Positions 1 through 12,450 of a stretch of 64,000 bases of DNA are shown here, piece by piece (the first letter of the stretch is position 1; every line of letters starts with the position of its first letter). Source of the stretch: CAVQFO01 sp963711725 (GTDB lineage: Bacteria > Pseudomonadota > Gammaproteobacteria > Nitrococcales > Aquisalimonadaceae); contig CAVQFO010000032.1 in the NCBI GenBank assembly GCA_963711725.1, forward strand, positions 1 through 64,000, read 5' to 3'. A program made the translations under genes and the position numbers. The notes under the pieces are model-generated. The model made no database searches. It saw only the letters and a program-made list of their open reading frames with translations, and was not told the DNA's origin.

Positions 1-4267
<4,267 letters not shown>

Positions 4268-4403
4268 TTCGCTGTTCAAATACCTCACGGGGGAACGCCT
4301 CTGCGTGCTGAAACGTGTCGGGGTGCTGCCCGCGGGGCGCTGGCTTCAGCGCGCTACGCCGGGGCAAAACGGCCGCATAGTATAGCGTCTACCCCTGGGG
4401 TGC

Positions 4404-5537
4404 TCAAATGGCGGAAATCGGGGGAGTTCGGCCGCTGGTGAAATATTCCAGGGTCTCCTGGAGTGCCTGGTCCGGGAAGTCACCGGTGACCACGGCGTTG
4501 CCCATGCCCCGGAGCAGCACCAGTCGCAGGCGACCGGCGGCCACTTTCTTGTCGGCGCTCATGAGATGGCGGAAATCCGTCGGTGCCATGCCCGGGGGCG
4601 GAGTGGTGGGCAGGCCCGACCGGGAGACCAGGCCTTCCACCTGTTTCCATTCGCCTTCGTCCAGCCAGCCCATGCGGTGGGACATGAACGCCGCCATGAC
4701 CATGCCGCAGCCCACCGCTTCGCCGTGGAGCCATTCGGTGTAGCCGGTGGCGGTTTCGATGGCATGGCCGAAGGTGTGGCCCAGGTTGAGAATGGCGCGC
4801 ACGCCGCCTTCGCGTTCGTCCTCCGCCACCACCTTTGCCTTGTTGACGCAGGAGCGTTCGACGGCGAAGGCGGTGACCTCCGGATCCAGGGTCAGCAACG
4901 CGTCCAGATTCCGGTCGAGATACGCCAGAAATTCGGTGTCGCGGATCAACCCGTATTTGAGGACTTCGGCGACCCCGGCCCTCAGTTCACGCTCCGGCAA
5001 GGTGCCCAGCGTGTCCGTGTCGGCGATCACGCAACGAGGCTGGTGGAAGGCGCCGATCATGTTCTTGCCGAGGCGATGATTGACGCCGGTCTTGCCGCCC
5101 ACGGAGGAGTCCACCTGAGCCAGCAGTGTGGTGGGCACCTGAATGAAGTGGACGCCGCGCTGATAGGTGGCCGCGATGAAGCCGGTGATGTCGCCGACCA
5201 CGCCGCCTCCCAGGGCGATCAGAGTCGTGCCCCGGTCGAAGCGCTGCTCAAGGAGCTTTTCATAGACCAGGTCGCAGGTCTCCAGTGTTTTGTACCGCTC
5301 GCCGTCCGGCAGGGTGATGATGTCCCAGTCGAAGCCTTCCAGGGCCGGGGCCAGCCGGTCCACGTACAGCGGCGCCACGGTGGTGTTGGTGACCACCAGC
5401 GCCCGTCGGCCGGCCACGTGGCGGCCCAGCAGGCCGGGATCGGGCAGCAGGCCGCCGCCGATATAGATGGGGTAGCCGCGATCGCCGAGATCCACCTCGA
5501 CCCGCCGCGGCCGGTTCGTTTCAGCCGGCATGTTCAT
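4404..5537 (-). CDS. aroB: 3-dehydroquinate synthase
   Basis: Second step of the shikimate pathway: converts DAHP to 3-dehydroquinate in an NAD- and metal-dependent reaction in the cytoplasm. It has 377 residues, slightly above the usual ~360. The NAD-binding stretch ALGGGVVGDITGF (about 108-120) and VPTTLLAQVDSSVGGKTG (134-151) are typical. Metal ligands are Glu191 (in AGVAEVLKYG), His254 (NLGHTFGH) and His271 (LHGEAV). The ATG at 5537 follows a GGAA-type ribosome binding site, and the gene start overlaps the end of aroK by 17 bases, so the two are translationally coupled. Confidence 0.97.
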   Translation of the reverse strand: MNMPAETNRPRRVEVDLGDRGYPIYIGGGLLPDPGLLGRHVAGRRALVVTNTTVAPLYVDRLAPALEGFDWDIITLPDGERYKTLETCDLVYEKLLEQRFDRGTTLIALGGGVVGDITGFIAATYQRGVHFIQVPTTLLAQVDSSVGGKTGVNHRLGKNMIGAFHQPRCVIADTDTLGTLPERELRAGVAEVLKYGLIRDTEFLAYLDRNLDALLTLDPEVTAFAVERSCVNKAKVVAEDEREGGVRAILNLGHTFGHAIETATGYTEWLHGEAVGCGMVMAAFMSHRMGWLDEGEWKQVEGLVSRSGLPTTPPPGMAPTDFRHLMSADKKVAAGRLRLVLLRGMGNAVVTGDFPDQALQETLEYFTSGRTPPISAI

Positions 5538-6060
5538 TGTCTTCCTTACCCAGGCGTTTCATCAGCTCCCTGGCCACCTGCTGCGCGGAGTGCTCGCTGT
5601 CGGTGCGCACCACGATGTCCGCGGCTTCCTCATACAAGGGCGCCCGCGCGGCCATGAGTTCCTCGAGCCGGGCGCGGGGGTCTTCGGTCTGGAGCAGCGG
5701 CCTGCGCTTGTCGAAGCGCGTACGCTGCAATTGCTCGTCGACGCTGGTCTGCAGATAGACCACCGTCCCCCGGCTGCGCAGCCGGGTCCGATTCTCCGGG
5801 CGCAGTATCGCGCCGCCGCCGGTGGCCAGGACAATGCCGGTGGCCTCGGTGAGTTCCTCGATCATGGCCGCTTCACGTCTGCGAAAGCCTTCTTCACCTT
5901 CCAGCTCGAAGATGAGGGGGATGTCCACCCCCGTGCGGGCCTCGATCTCGCGGTCGCTGTCGACGAAGCGGAAGTCCAGCAATTCGGCAAGCCGGCGGCC
6001 GACCGTGGATTTGCCGGCGCCCATGGGACCGATGAGAAAGACGTTATCGAACGATTTCAT
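5521..6060 (-). CDS. aroK: Shikimate kinase
   Basis: Phosphorylates shikimate at the 3-OH using ATP. The start at 6060 (MKSFDNVFLIG) gives a normal 179-residue protein; the longer open frame to 6138 adds a proline-rich leader not expected in the family. The Walker A loop GPMGAGKST is at 11-19, substrate-contacting Asp at 34/36 (VDSDREIE), Arg near 60 (GFRRRE), and the GGG loop at 81-83. The lid carries FDKRRPLLQ. It is the first gene of the aroK-aroB-gltB run. Confidence 0.96.
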   Translation of the reverse strand: MKSFDNVFLIGPMGAGKSTVGRRLAELLDFRFVDSDREIEARTGVDIPLIFELEGEEGFRRREAAMIEELTEATGIVLATGGGAILRPENRTRLRSRGTVVYLQTSVDEQLQRTRFDKRRPLLQTEDPRARLEELMAARAPLYEEAADIVVRTDSEHSAQQVARELMKRLGKEDNEHAG

Positions 6061-6286
6061 GCTGCGTAGTGTCTCCGCTGCCGGGAGGCCTCGCAAGTCT
6101 TCCGCGGCGGGCGGTGGCCCGGGCGGGGGATTCCCCACTGGAAGCCGGCCGAGTTTGGTCTAAGCTACCCGGGTTAAGGAGACGCTGGCTTGATCACACA
6201 GCTCGGCGTCTCCTCAAGGAGTCCAAAAATGGGACACCAGAGGTGACAACGGTTGCGGCCAAACGGATAGAAAGGGAGAGCATTGG

Positions 6287-6484
6287 ATGGCGACCCATCG
6301 TGATGGGGAGCGGGGCCACCCGCCGTCTCGTAACAGCCGATTCGTATTCATGAACGGCGCCTGGTATTTCAGTTCCAGAGGCAAGATGATCCACGGCCCG
6401 TTCGAGGACCGCGATACCGCCGAGGAAGCGCTTGGTACGTTCCTCAGAGGGGTGGGGGCGCGGCCGCGCTGGCGCGCCTTTTGA
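6287..6484 (+). CDS. Small conserved protein, DUF6316-like
   Basis: A 65-residue protein with no signal peptide or membrane segment. The centre, FMNGAWYFSSRGKMIHGPF followed by an acidic/helical EDRDTAEEAL, resembles the short WYF...GPF proteins grouped as DUF6316 in gammaproteobacteria. An AAAGGGAGAG ribosome binding site lies about 8 bases before the ATG. Function unknown. It stands alone between divergent aroK and convergent cbpM. The family assignment is from memory of the motif, not a search. Confidence 0.6.
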   Translation: MATHRDGERGHPPSRNSRFVFMNGAWYFSSRGKMIHGPFEDRDTAEEALGTFLRGVGARPRWRAF

Positions 6485-6579
6485 GGCTTGCCGCGCGGCC
6501 GGTGGCCGCCCTTTGAGAGGGGCGCACCGGACCGGGTAACGGCGGGTGCGACCGTGTTCGGCGATGGCTCGATCGGACC

Positions 6580-6602
6580 AAGGCGGCTTGCTACGCCGCC
6601 TT
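6580..6602. terminator. Hairpin between convergent genes
   Basis: Perfect 8-bp stem AAGGCGGC / GCCGCCTT with a 7-base loop, between the small plus-strand ORF and minus-strand cbpM. There is no T-run on either side, so a terminator role is only a possibility. Confidence 0.3.
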
Positions 6603-6642
6603 GCGAGGGTCTGTTTGACCCGCACGGCTGCGGGCTGGGCAA

Positions 6643-6957
6643 CTAGTCCCGCATCGTGCGCCCGAAACGGCTGCGGTAATAGCTCAGCTCGTCCATCAGT
6701 TCCAGCGCCAGGGCCGCGCCGGGCAGGTTAACGCCCAGGTCGCGCGTCAGGCGCACGGCCCGCTGTACGCGGACTACGGTACCGCCGGGGAAACGCCACT
6801 CCCGGGGGTGATCGCCTTGCGGCTGAACCACACCCTCATCGACCATTTCGATCACCAACTCGGCATGGACGCCGCAGTAGCGGCAAAGCTGGGCCAGTGT
6901 CAGCACCTGATCGTCGTCTATGACCACACCGGTCACGGACCTTATCTCCATATTCAT
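6643..6957 (-). CDS. cbpM: Chaperone modulator CbpM
   Basis: A 104-residue MerR-like helical protein of the CbpM family, which binds the J domain of CbpA and restrains its co-chaperone activity. Typical features are the early LTLAQLCRYCGVHAELVIEMVDEGVV helix-turn-helix-like stretch and a C-terminal ALALELMDEL helix. Its start overlaps the stop of cbpA by four bases (ATGA), which supports both the identity and the start. Confidence 0.9.
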   Translation of the reverse strand: MNMEIRSVTGVVIDDDQVLTLAQLCRYCGVHAELVIEMVDEGVVQPQGDHPREWRFPGGTVVRVQRAVRLTRDLGVNLPGAALALELMDELSYYRSRFGRTMRD

Positions 6958-7880
6958 ACGAGCTCCTTGCGGGGATTCATGGGCAGTTCGCGGGCGAGCT
7001 GTTCATAAAGCTCGCGGGCGCGCTCCGTGTCCGCTTTCGGGGTGACCAGGCTGAGGTGTACGTACTGATCGCCGGGCGGAGAGCCCGGCAGGCCACGTTC
7101 CTTGAGGCGAAGCGTGCGGCCGGTCTGGGATCCGGCGGGCACTTTCAGGTCCACCGGGCCGCCCAGCGTCGGCACTTTCACCGTGGCGCCCAAGGCGGCC
7201 TCCCATGGCGTCACCGGTAGTTCCAAGTGGATATCGCGACCCTCGGCCCGGAAGTGGCGGTGGGGTTCGAAAACCACTTCCAGGAACAGATCGCCGCGAG
7301 GCCCGCCGCCCAGCCCCGGGGCGCCTTCTCCGGCCAGCCGAATGCGTTGGCCTTCCCGGATTCCGGCCGGGATCTTCACGCGCAGCGCATGCTGCCGTGT
7401 GTGGACATGGCCCTGAGGGTCGACCTCGGGCACTTGCAGGGTAATGGTGCGTTCGGCCCCTCGGTAGGCGTCCTCCAAGCCGATGGCGACCTTGGCATGG
7501 TGGTCCTGGCCCCGGGCCTGATATCCGGAGCCGTGAAAGCCCCGGCGCCCCCCGAACAGGGATTCGAAGAAGTCGCTGAATTCGCCGGCATCGGTAAAGC
7601 CGCCGCCGCTGAATTCGAATCCCTGGTCCCAGTTGGGCGGTGGGCGGAAGTCCTGGCCGGACTTCCAGTTTTCACCGAATTGGTCGTAGGCGGCCCGCTT
7701 TTCGGGGTCCTTCAGAACCTCGTAAGCCTCGCCCAACTCCTTGAATCGTTCCTCGGCATCGGATTGTTCGCTGACGTCCGGGTGATACTTGCGCGCCAGG
7801 CGGCGGTAGGCCCGCTTGATGTCGTCCTGGGTTGCGTCGCGCTTCACGCCGAGGATCTGGTAGTAATCCTTGAACTCCAT
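6954..7880 (-). CDS. cbpA: DnaJ-like co-chaperone, curved-DNA-binding protein
   Basis: Class B J-domain protein that stimulates DnaK and, in E. coli, also binds curved DNA. The start at 7880 (MEFKDYYQILG) gives 308 residues; an upstream in-frame extension to 7967 is not family-like. The J domain covers about 1-70 with the HPD motif at 33-35, followed by a glycine/phenylalanine-rich linker (FEFSGGGF, FGGRRGFHGSG) and the DnaJ C-terminal beta-sandwich domain from about 120. There is no zinc-finger, as expected for CbpA. It is coupled to cbpM by ATGA overlap. Confidence 0.94.
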   Translation of the reverse strand: MEFKDYYQILGVKRDATQDDIKRAYRRLARKYHPDVSEQSDAEERFKELGEAYEVLKDPEKRAAYDQFGENWKSGQDFRPPPNWDQGFEFSGGGFTDAGEFSDFFESLFGGRRGFHGSGYQARGQDHHAKVAIGLEDAYRGAERTITLQVPEVDPQGHVHTRQHALRVKIPAGIREGQRIRLAGEGAPGLGGGPRGDLFLEVVFEPHRHFRAEGRDIHLELPVTPWEAALGATVKVPTLGGPVDLKVPAGSQTGRTLRLKERGLPGSPPGDQYVHLSLVTPKADTERARELYEQLARELPMNPRKELV

Positions 7881-8026
7881 GAGTTGTGCGTACCTTCTGC
7901 AGATATTGCCGGCCCGGCCATGGCTTACCGTAGCCGGGTATGGGATATCCATCTTGATGGGTATCAATTCCGGCGCGGAAAAGAGGCCAGGGGCCGCTGG
8001 CGCGTCAACGAATGGTCGGAGAAGGC

Positions 8027-8062
8027 AAAAAAAACGCCCGCGGAAAAGGAGGGGTGCGGGCG
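8027..8062 (-). terminator. Rho-independent terminator downstream of phaB
   Basis: Read on the minus strand: a 7-bp stem CGCCCGC/GCGGGCG with a 14-base loop, then eight Ts. A second GC-rich hairpin (about 8068-8098) lies between it and the phaB stop. Confidence 0.8.
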
Positions 8063-8116
8063 CAGGATCCGGGCACCGGCGATAGCCGGCGCCCGGGCAG
8101 GACGGTAGGCGGCGGA

Positions 8117-8860
8117 TTACATGTACACGCCGCCGTTGACGTTGATCTGCTGGCCGGTGATGTAGTCGCCGTCGGCGGCCAGGAATACCACGGCCCGGGC
8201 GATCTCCTCGGGCTTGCCGAAGCGGCCCATGGGGATCTTCGCCAGGATCTTTTCACGGATCTTCTCCGGCACCTGCTGGAGCATTTCCGTCTCGGTGAAG
8301 CCGGGAGCGATGGCGTTGATCGTGACGTTGTACTTGGCCAGTTCCTGAGCGGCGCTCTTCGTGAAGGCGATGATGCCGCCCTTGCTGGCGGAGTAGTTGC
8401 TCTGGCCGAAATTGCCGGCCTGGCCCACGAACGACGAGATGTTGATGATGCGGCCGTGGCCTTTCTCCATCATGATCGGACGGGCCGCGGTCACCGTGTA
8501 ATAGACGCTGTTGAGATTGGTGCTGATCACCTTTTCCCAATCGTCGTCTTCCATGTTCTTCAGGGTCTTGTCCCGCGTGATGCCGGCGTTGTTGACCAGG
8601 ACATCCAGCTGGCCCCAGCGGTCCACAACCTGCTTGACCAGATCGCGGGCCGATTGTTTGTCGCTGACGTCGGCCTGCAACGCCATGGCTTCACCGCCGT
8701 TTTCCTTGATTTGCGCCACCACCTGGTCCGCTTCGGTGGCACCGCTGCGGTAGTTGACGGCCACCTTGGCTCCGAGGCGTGCCAGCTCCAGCGCAATGGC
8801 CTTGCCGATACCTCGCGAGCCGCCGGTCACGATCGCGACTTGTCCGTCTAGACGACGCAT
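8117..8860 (-). CDS. phaB: Acetoacetyl-CoA reductase / 3-oxoacyl-ACP reductase (SDR family)
   Basis: Classical short-chain dehydrogenase of 247 residues. The nucleotide-binding TGGSRGIG is at 12-19 and NNAG at 90-93; the catalytic residues are Ser143, Tyr156 and Lys160. The R-3-hydroxyacyl pattern and the C-terminal NGGVYM fit the PhaB/FabG branch, which reduces acetoacetyl-CoA with NADPH for PHB synthesis. FabG of fatty-acid synthesis cannot be excluded, since it stands alone without phaA or phaC. The ATG at 8860 follows GGAGG. A long hairpin lies upstream at 8899-8946. Confidence 0.88.
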   Translation of the reverse strand: MRRLDGQVAIVTGGSRGIGKAIALELARLGAKVAVNYRSGATEADQVVAQIKENGGEAMALQADVSDKQSARDLVKQVVDRWGQLDVLVNNAGITRDKTLKNMEDDDWEKVISTNLNSVYYTVTAARPIMMEKGHGRIINISSFVGQAGNFGQSNYSASKGGIIAFTKSAAQELAKYNVTINAIAPGFTETEMLQQVPEKIREKILAKIPMGRFGKPEEIARAVVFLAADGDYITGQQINVNGGVYM

Positions 8861-8898
8861 ATGCCCATCCTCCAGTTATTGCTCCGTAACTCTCCTCC

Positions 8899-8946
8899 AC
8901 GGGCATGCGTTTCCCGGCGCAAGGCGCGGGAAAAACGCATGCCCGT
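8899..8946. repeat. Long perfect hairpin upstream of phaB
   Basis: 14-bp perfect inverted arms (ACGGGCATGCGTTT / its complement) with a further imperfect GC-rich inner stem, 39 bases before the phaB start and about 180 bases after the rhomboid stop. No T-run follows on the minus strand. It could be a Rho-independent-like pause, an operator or a stabilising 5' structure. Confidence 0.5.
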
Positions 8947-9129
8947 TGTGTCTGCTTATGGCCGGTGCGGCGGGTAAACAAGTCCGCAGGGGCCACAACA
9001 GAGATCTCTGTAGCGAAAAACATGCCAGTGCCGGAAACGACGCCATGGCGGGATGGGAGGTGTGGGGATGGAGCTGCGCGCGTTACTGTCTGTAGCAACA
9101 ACGTGGGTAACGGTAACAGCGCGCCGTGT

Positions 9130-9816
9130 TTACCAGAGCATTCGCCGGCGGGGTTTCACCGGGAGTTTGCCGCGCCAATAGAGAATGAGCAGAAATCCAA
9201 ACGCCATTCCGCCCAAATGAGCGAAATGCGCGACTCCGGCCTGGGTTCCGGTAATGCCGGACCACAGCTCGATGCCGCCGAACACCAACACAAAATACTT
9301 GGCTTTCATCGGGATGGGCGGGAAAAGCAGCATGATGATCTGGTTCGGGAACATCATCCCGAAGGCCAGCAGGATGCCGAACACGCCGCCCGAGGCGCCG
9401 ATGGTGGGATAGATGCCGCCGCCGGAATGGACGGACCAGGAGACCACGGCCAACTGCACCAGCGCAGCGCCGATTACGCAGACGAAATAGTAGATGGCGA
9501 AAAGGCGAGAGCCCCAGCTGTTTTCGATGGCCACGCCGAACATCCACAGGGCGAACATGTTCAAGCCGATATGAAGCAGGCCGCCATGCAGGAATGCATA
9601 GGACACCAACTGCCAGGGGGCGAAGCCGGGGACATTCTCCATGCCGTAGGGGGTCGCGACCACGTCGGGCGTGCCCAGGGGCCACAGTGCAAAATAGTTG
9701 CTCAGCACTCCGGGCATGGCCATCTGAGCCAGGTAGACCAGGCCGTTGGCGATCAACAGCGCCGTGATCACGGGTGGCAGGGCATCGTTGCCGGCTCGGT
9801 TGTACATCCGACTCAT
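9130..9816 (-). CDS. Rhomboid family intramembrane serine protease
   Basis: Multi-pass inner-membrane protease of 228 residues from the ATG at 9816. It has the catalytic Ser in GASGG (about 142) and the catalytic His in HLGG (about 200), plus the HGGLLHIGLNM stretch of TM2 that lines the active site. About six hydrophobic segments are visible, with no extra cytoplasmic domain. Substrate unknown. A second, frameshifted rhomboid lies at 23067-23991. Confidence 0.9.
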   Translation of the reverse strand: MSRMYNRAGNDALPPVITALLIANGLVYLAQMAMPGVLSNYFALWPLGTPDVVATPYGMENVPGFAPWQLVSYAFLHGGLLHIGLNMFALWMFGVAIENSWGSRLFAIYYFVCVIGAALVQLAVVSWSVHSGGGIYPTIGASGGVFGILLAFGMMFPNQIIMLLFPPIPMKAKYFVLVFGGIELWSGITGTQAGVAHFAHLGGMAFGFLLILYWRGKLPVKPRRRMLW

Positions 9817-10101
9817 CAATTCGCTCCCGACGGGTTGCAGCGGCTCATTATGGCGAAATTTCGGGCGAGGTTCCTCATCCAGGCGCGGCGGCCCGCCGGT
9901 GCGGGGTCCCGTTGTCGATCGTTGTGGTCAGGTTCCGCACGGTTCCCCGCAGACAATGAGGGGGCCGCCGGCGGGATGCAAGCTGCGACACGCCCCTGCG
10001 AACGGCTACAATCGAAATGGAAAAACCGGGCGAGCGCCGCGAGGCGCCCCCGGGTGGCTCGGGTGCCGGCGCGGGCGCCCCCAACAGGCAGGGAGAAGCG
10101 G

Positions 10102-10791
10102 ATGTTCACACATACCCTTTGGGAGTTGGCCGTAGCGTCGTTTGCCTTCGCCGGCGGGCATTTCATTTTGTCATCGGCGTCCGTGCGAGGCCGCTTGACG
10201 GGTGCCATGGGCGACGGCCCGTTTATGGGCGTTTATTCGCTGATTGTGGGGGTCGCCTTTGTCTGGTTGCTGGGAAGCTACGGCCGGGCGCCGTACGTGG
10301 TGGTTTGGCAGCCGCCCGCCTGGACGGGCTGGATTCCCCTGCTGACCATGCCTTTCGCGCTGATACTGCTGGTCGCCTCGCTGACGCCTCGCAATCCGAC
10401 GCTGGTGGGCGGGCGTCCTCGGAAGGCAGATGCCAAGCAGGGGATCGGCGCCGTGACGCGCCATCCCATGCTGTGGGGTTTCACACTGTGGGCGGCCGCG
10501 CATTTGTGCGCCAACGGCGATGCCGCGGGAATGATTCTGTTCGGTGGACTGCTGGCGCTCTCCCTGTTCGGTCCGTTTGTCATTGATGGAAAACTCCGTC
10601 GGCGCGATCCCGAGGCCTGGAGCAAACTGGCGGCCCGCACCTCCAACATCCCCTTCGTCGCGCTGATCCGGGGTCGCGCGCATTTCTCCCCGGGAACGGC
10701 GGCGGTGCCGATGGTGGTTGGCGTGCTGGCGTATATCGTGCTGCTGGGGCTGCATCCTTGGCTGTTCGGGGTGTCGCCCCTACCGTATTGA
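10102..10791 (+). CDS. NnrU family membrane protein
   Basis: A 229-residue integral membrane protein with about six hydrophobic segments. It matches the NnrU family (related to isoprenylcysteine methyltransferase-like folds and to zeta-carotene isomerase) by the N-terminal FAGGHFILSS, NPTLVG, the conserved TRHPMLWGFTLWAAAHL and the later GPFVIDGKL. NnrU was first named near denitrification genes, but no such genes are seen here. The ATG at 10102 follows GGGAGAAG. Physiological role uncertain. Confidence 0.85.
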   Translation: MFTHTLWELAVASFAFAGGHFILSSASVRGRLTGAMGDGPFMGVYSLIVGVAFVWLLGSYGRAPYVVVWQPPAWTGWIPLLTMPFALILLVASLTPRNPTLVGGRPRKADAKQGIGAVTRHPMLWGFTLWAAAHLCANGDAAGMILFGGLLALSLFGPFVIDGKLRRRDPEAWSKLAARTSNIPFVALIRGRAHFSPGTAAVPMVVGVLAYIVLLGLHPWLFGVSPLPY

Positions 10792-10797
10792 GGAGGG

Positions 10798-10990
10798 TTC
10801 GCGGCGGTGAGCGCCGCTCCTACAATCGCGCGGCGAATGTTTATTGTGCTTCAGGACACGAAGTGCACGAAGGCTGACTCGTAGGAAGAATGCGGGCCTC
10901 TTGTCCAGAAGCGATCGTTTATTCGCGGTCGGCACGACCGCTCGTACACGAGATGGTTTTTCGTAGGAGCGGCGCTCATCGCCGCGAATC
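10798..10990. repeat. Three REP-like palindromes upstream of lipA
   Basis: Three ~26-base palindromic units of the type GTAGGAGCGG...CCGCGAA at 10798-10824, 10922-10947 and 10963-10990, the outer two in opposite orientation. They fill most of the 316-base gap between the NnrU gene and lipA; the rest shows no gene. Related copies occur at 34040-34069, 34162-34189 and 42551-42577. Confidence 0.75.
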
Positions 10991-11107
10991 TCGACAACGG
11001 TCTTTTCCCGGCGGGAACAACACTATCAAGGCGAGGGCCGTTTTATCCGCGCTCCGATTGTCCGACAATAGGCAGGATCGGCAGGCACCCCCGACCCAAG
11101 GATTCCC

Positions 11108-12103
11108 ATGAGCAAGCTCGAAGACATTCCCGTGGTCGTCAGCGGCACCAAGTTCGAAACCGAACAAGGCTTCCGGGCCGTCAAGAACGGCATCAAGCAG
11201 AATCCCAACGCCACGCCCATCCCGCGGGGACAGAAACCGTCATGGCTGCGCGCCAAGCTGCCCACCGGCAAGGGCTACAACCAGGTCAAGCAAAACGTCC
11301 GCGAACACCGGCTCAGCACGGTGTGCGAGGAATCCATGTGTCCCAACATCGGGGAGTGTTGGAACAACGGCACGGCCACCATCATGCTGATGGGCTCCGT
11401 ATGCACCCGCGCCTGCCGCTTCTGCGCCGTGGACACCGGCAACCCCCACGGCTGGCTGGATCACGAAGAGCCGGCCAACACGGCCGAATCCGTGCGCCTG
11501 ATGGGCCTGAAATACGTGGTGCTGACGTCGGTGGACCGTGACGATCTGCCGGACGGCGGCGCCGCCCACTACGCCGCCTGCGTACGGGCGGTGAAGGAAG
11601 TGAACCCCGAGACGGCCGTGGAGGCCCTGACCCCGGACTTCGGCGGCCGCGAGGCCGACGTGGAGACGGTGGTGGACTCGGGTCTGGAAGTTTTCGCCCA
11701 GAATGTGGAGACCGTGCGCCGCCTCACCCACACAGTCCGCGACCCCCGCGCGGGCTATGAGCAGACCCTGGAAGTGCTGGCACATGCCAAGAAACACCGG
11801 CCGGATGTGCTGACCAAGACCAGCCTCATGCTGGGTTTGGGCGAGACCGACGAGGAAATTGCCGAGACCCTGGACGACCTGCGCGAAGCCCGGGTGGACA
11901 TCGTGACCTTCGGCCAGTACCTGCGGCCCACGGTGAACCACCTGCCTCTGGAGCGCTACGTCACGCCCGAGGAGTTCGAGCGCTATCGCCAGTGGGGCCT
12001 GGAGCGCGGCTTCCTGGAAGTGGTCTCCGGCCCGTTGGTCCGTTCCAGCTACCGCGCCGACCGGGTGCTGGAGAAGAACAACTGCGGATTGGGGGCGGCC
12101 TGA
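11108..12103 (+). CDS. lipA: Lipoyl synthase
   Basis: Radical-SAM enzyme that inserts two sulfurs into octanoyl groups on lipoyl-domain proteins. At 331 residues it is the normal length. The auxiliary 4Fe-4S cluster ligands are in CEESMCPNIGEC (about 75-86) and the radical-SAM cluster in CTRACRFCAV (about 101-110); the C-terminal RSSYRAD Ser ligand of the auxiliary cluster is present. The ATG at 11108 agrees with family alignments. No lipB is adjacent. Confidence 0.97.
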   Translation: MSKLEDIPVVVSGTKFETEQGFRAVKNGIKQNPNATPIPRGQKPSWLRAKLPTGKGYNQVKQNVREHRLSTVCEESMCPNIGECWNNGTATIMLMGSVCTRACRFCAVDTGNPHGWLDHEEPANTAESVRLMGLKYVVLTSVDRDDLPDGGAAHYAACVRAVKEVNPETAVEALTPDFGGREADVETVVDSGLEVFAQNVETVRRLTHTVRDPRAGYEQTLEVLAHAKKHRPDVLTKTSLMLGLGETDEEIAETLDDLREARVDIVTFGQYLRPTVNHLPLERYVTPEEFERYRQWGLERGFLEVVSGPLVRSSYRADRVLEKNNCGLGAA

Positions 12104-12450
12104 TCGGGCTGCTGCGCGTCGAACGGATTGAGCCGCAGACGCACGGGGAAGACGCGTTGTCGTTTGTTTGATGGATTCCGCTGCGCTCTACCCTTCCCAC
12201 GGGATTCAAACCACGAAGAGCATGAAGGGAAATCAATCTGCGTGCTCTTCGTGGTTTGCCCTGCGGAGCCTTGGGATGGGCAGGGCGCAGCGGAGCCCGT
12301 AGTGGTCAAAGCCGATGCGGCTTCGCCGGATCGCTGGGTTACGCTTCGCTAACCCAACCTACATCTTCTTTAAGCTTCGGGTCACGAAGTCCGCAGAGGA
12401 TCCACGAAGGAACACGAAGTTTTTCCTTTGCCCTTCGTGACCCGAAGCAT
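12104..12450. repeat. Intergenic region of nested palindromes between lipA and pqqU
   Basis: Holds three inverted-repeat units: ACCACGAAGAGCA arms at about 12207-12258, a TGGGTTACGCTTCGCTAACCCA palindrome at 12335-12356, and perfect 16-bp GCTTCGGGTCACGAAG arms at 12374-12389 and 12433-12448. The last ends two bases before the stop of the convergent TonB receptor gene, so it probably serves as a bidirectional terminator. No gene is seen. Confidence 0.75.
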
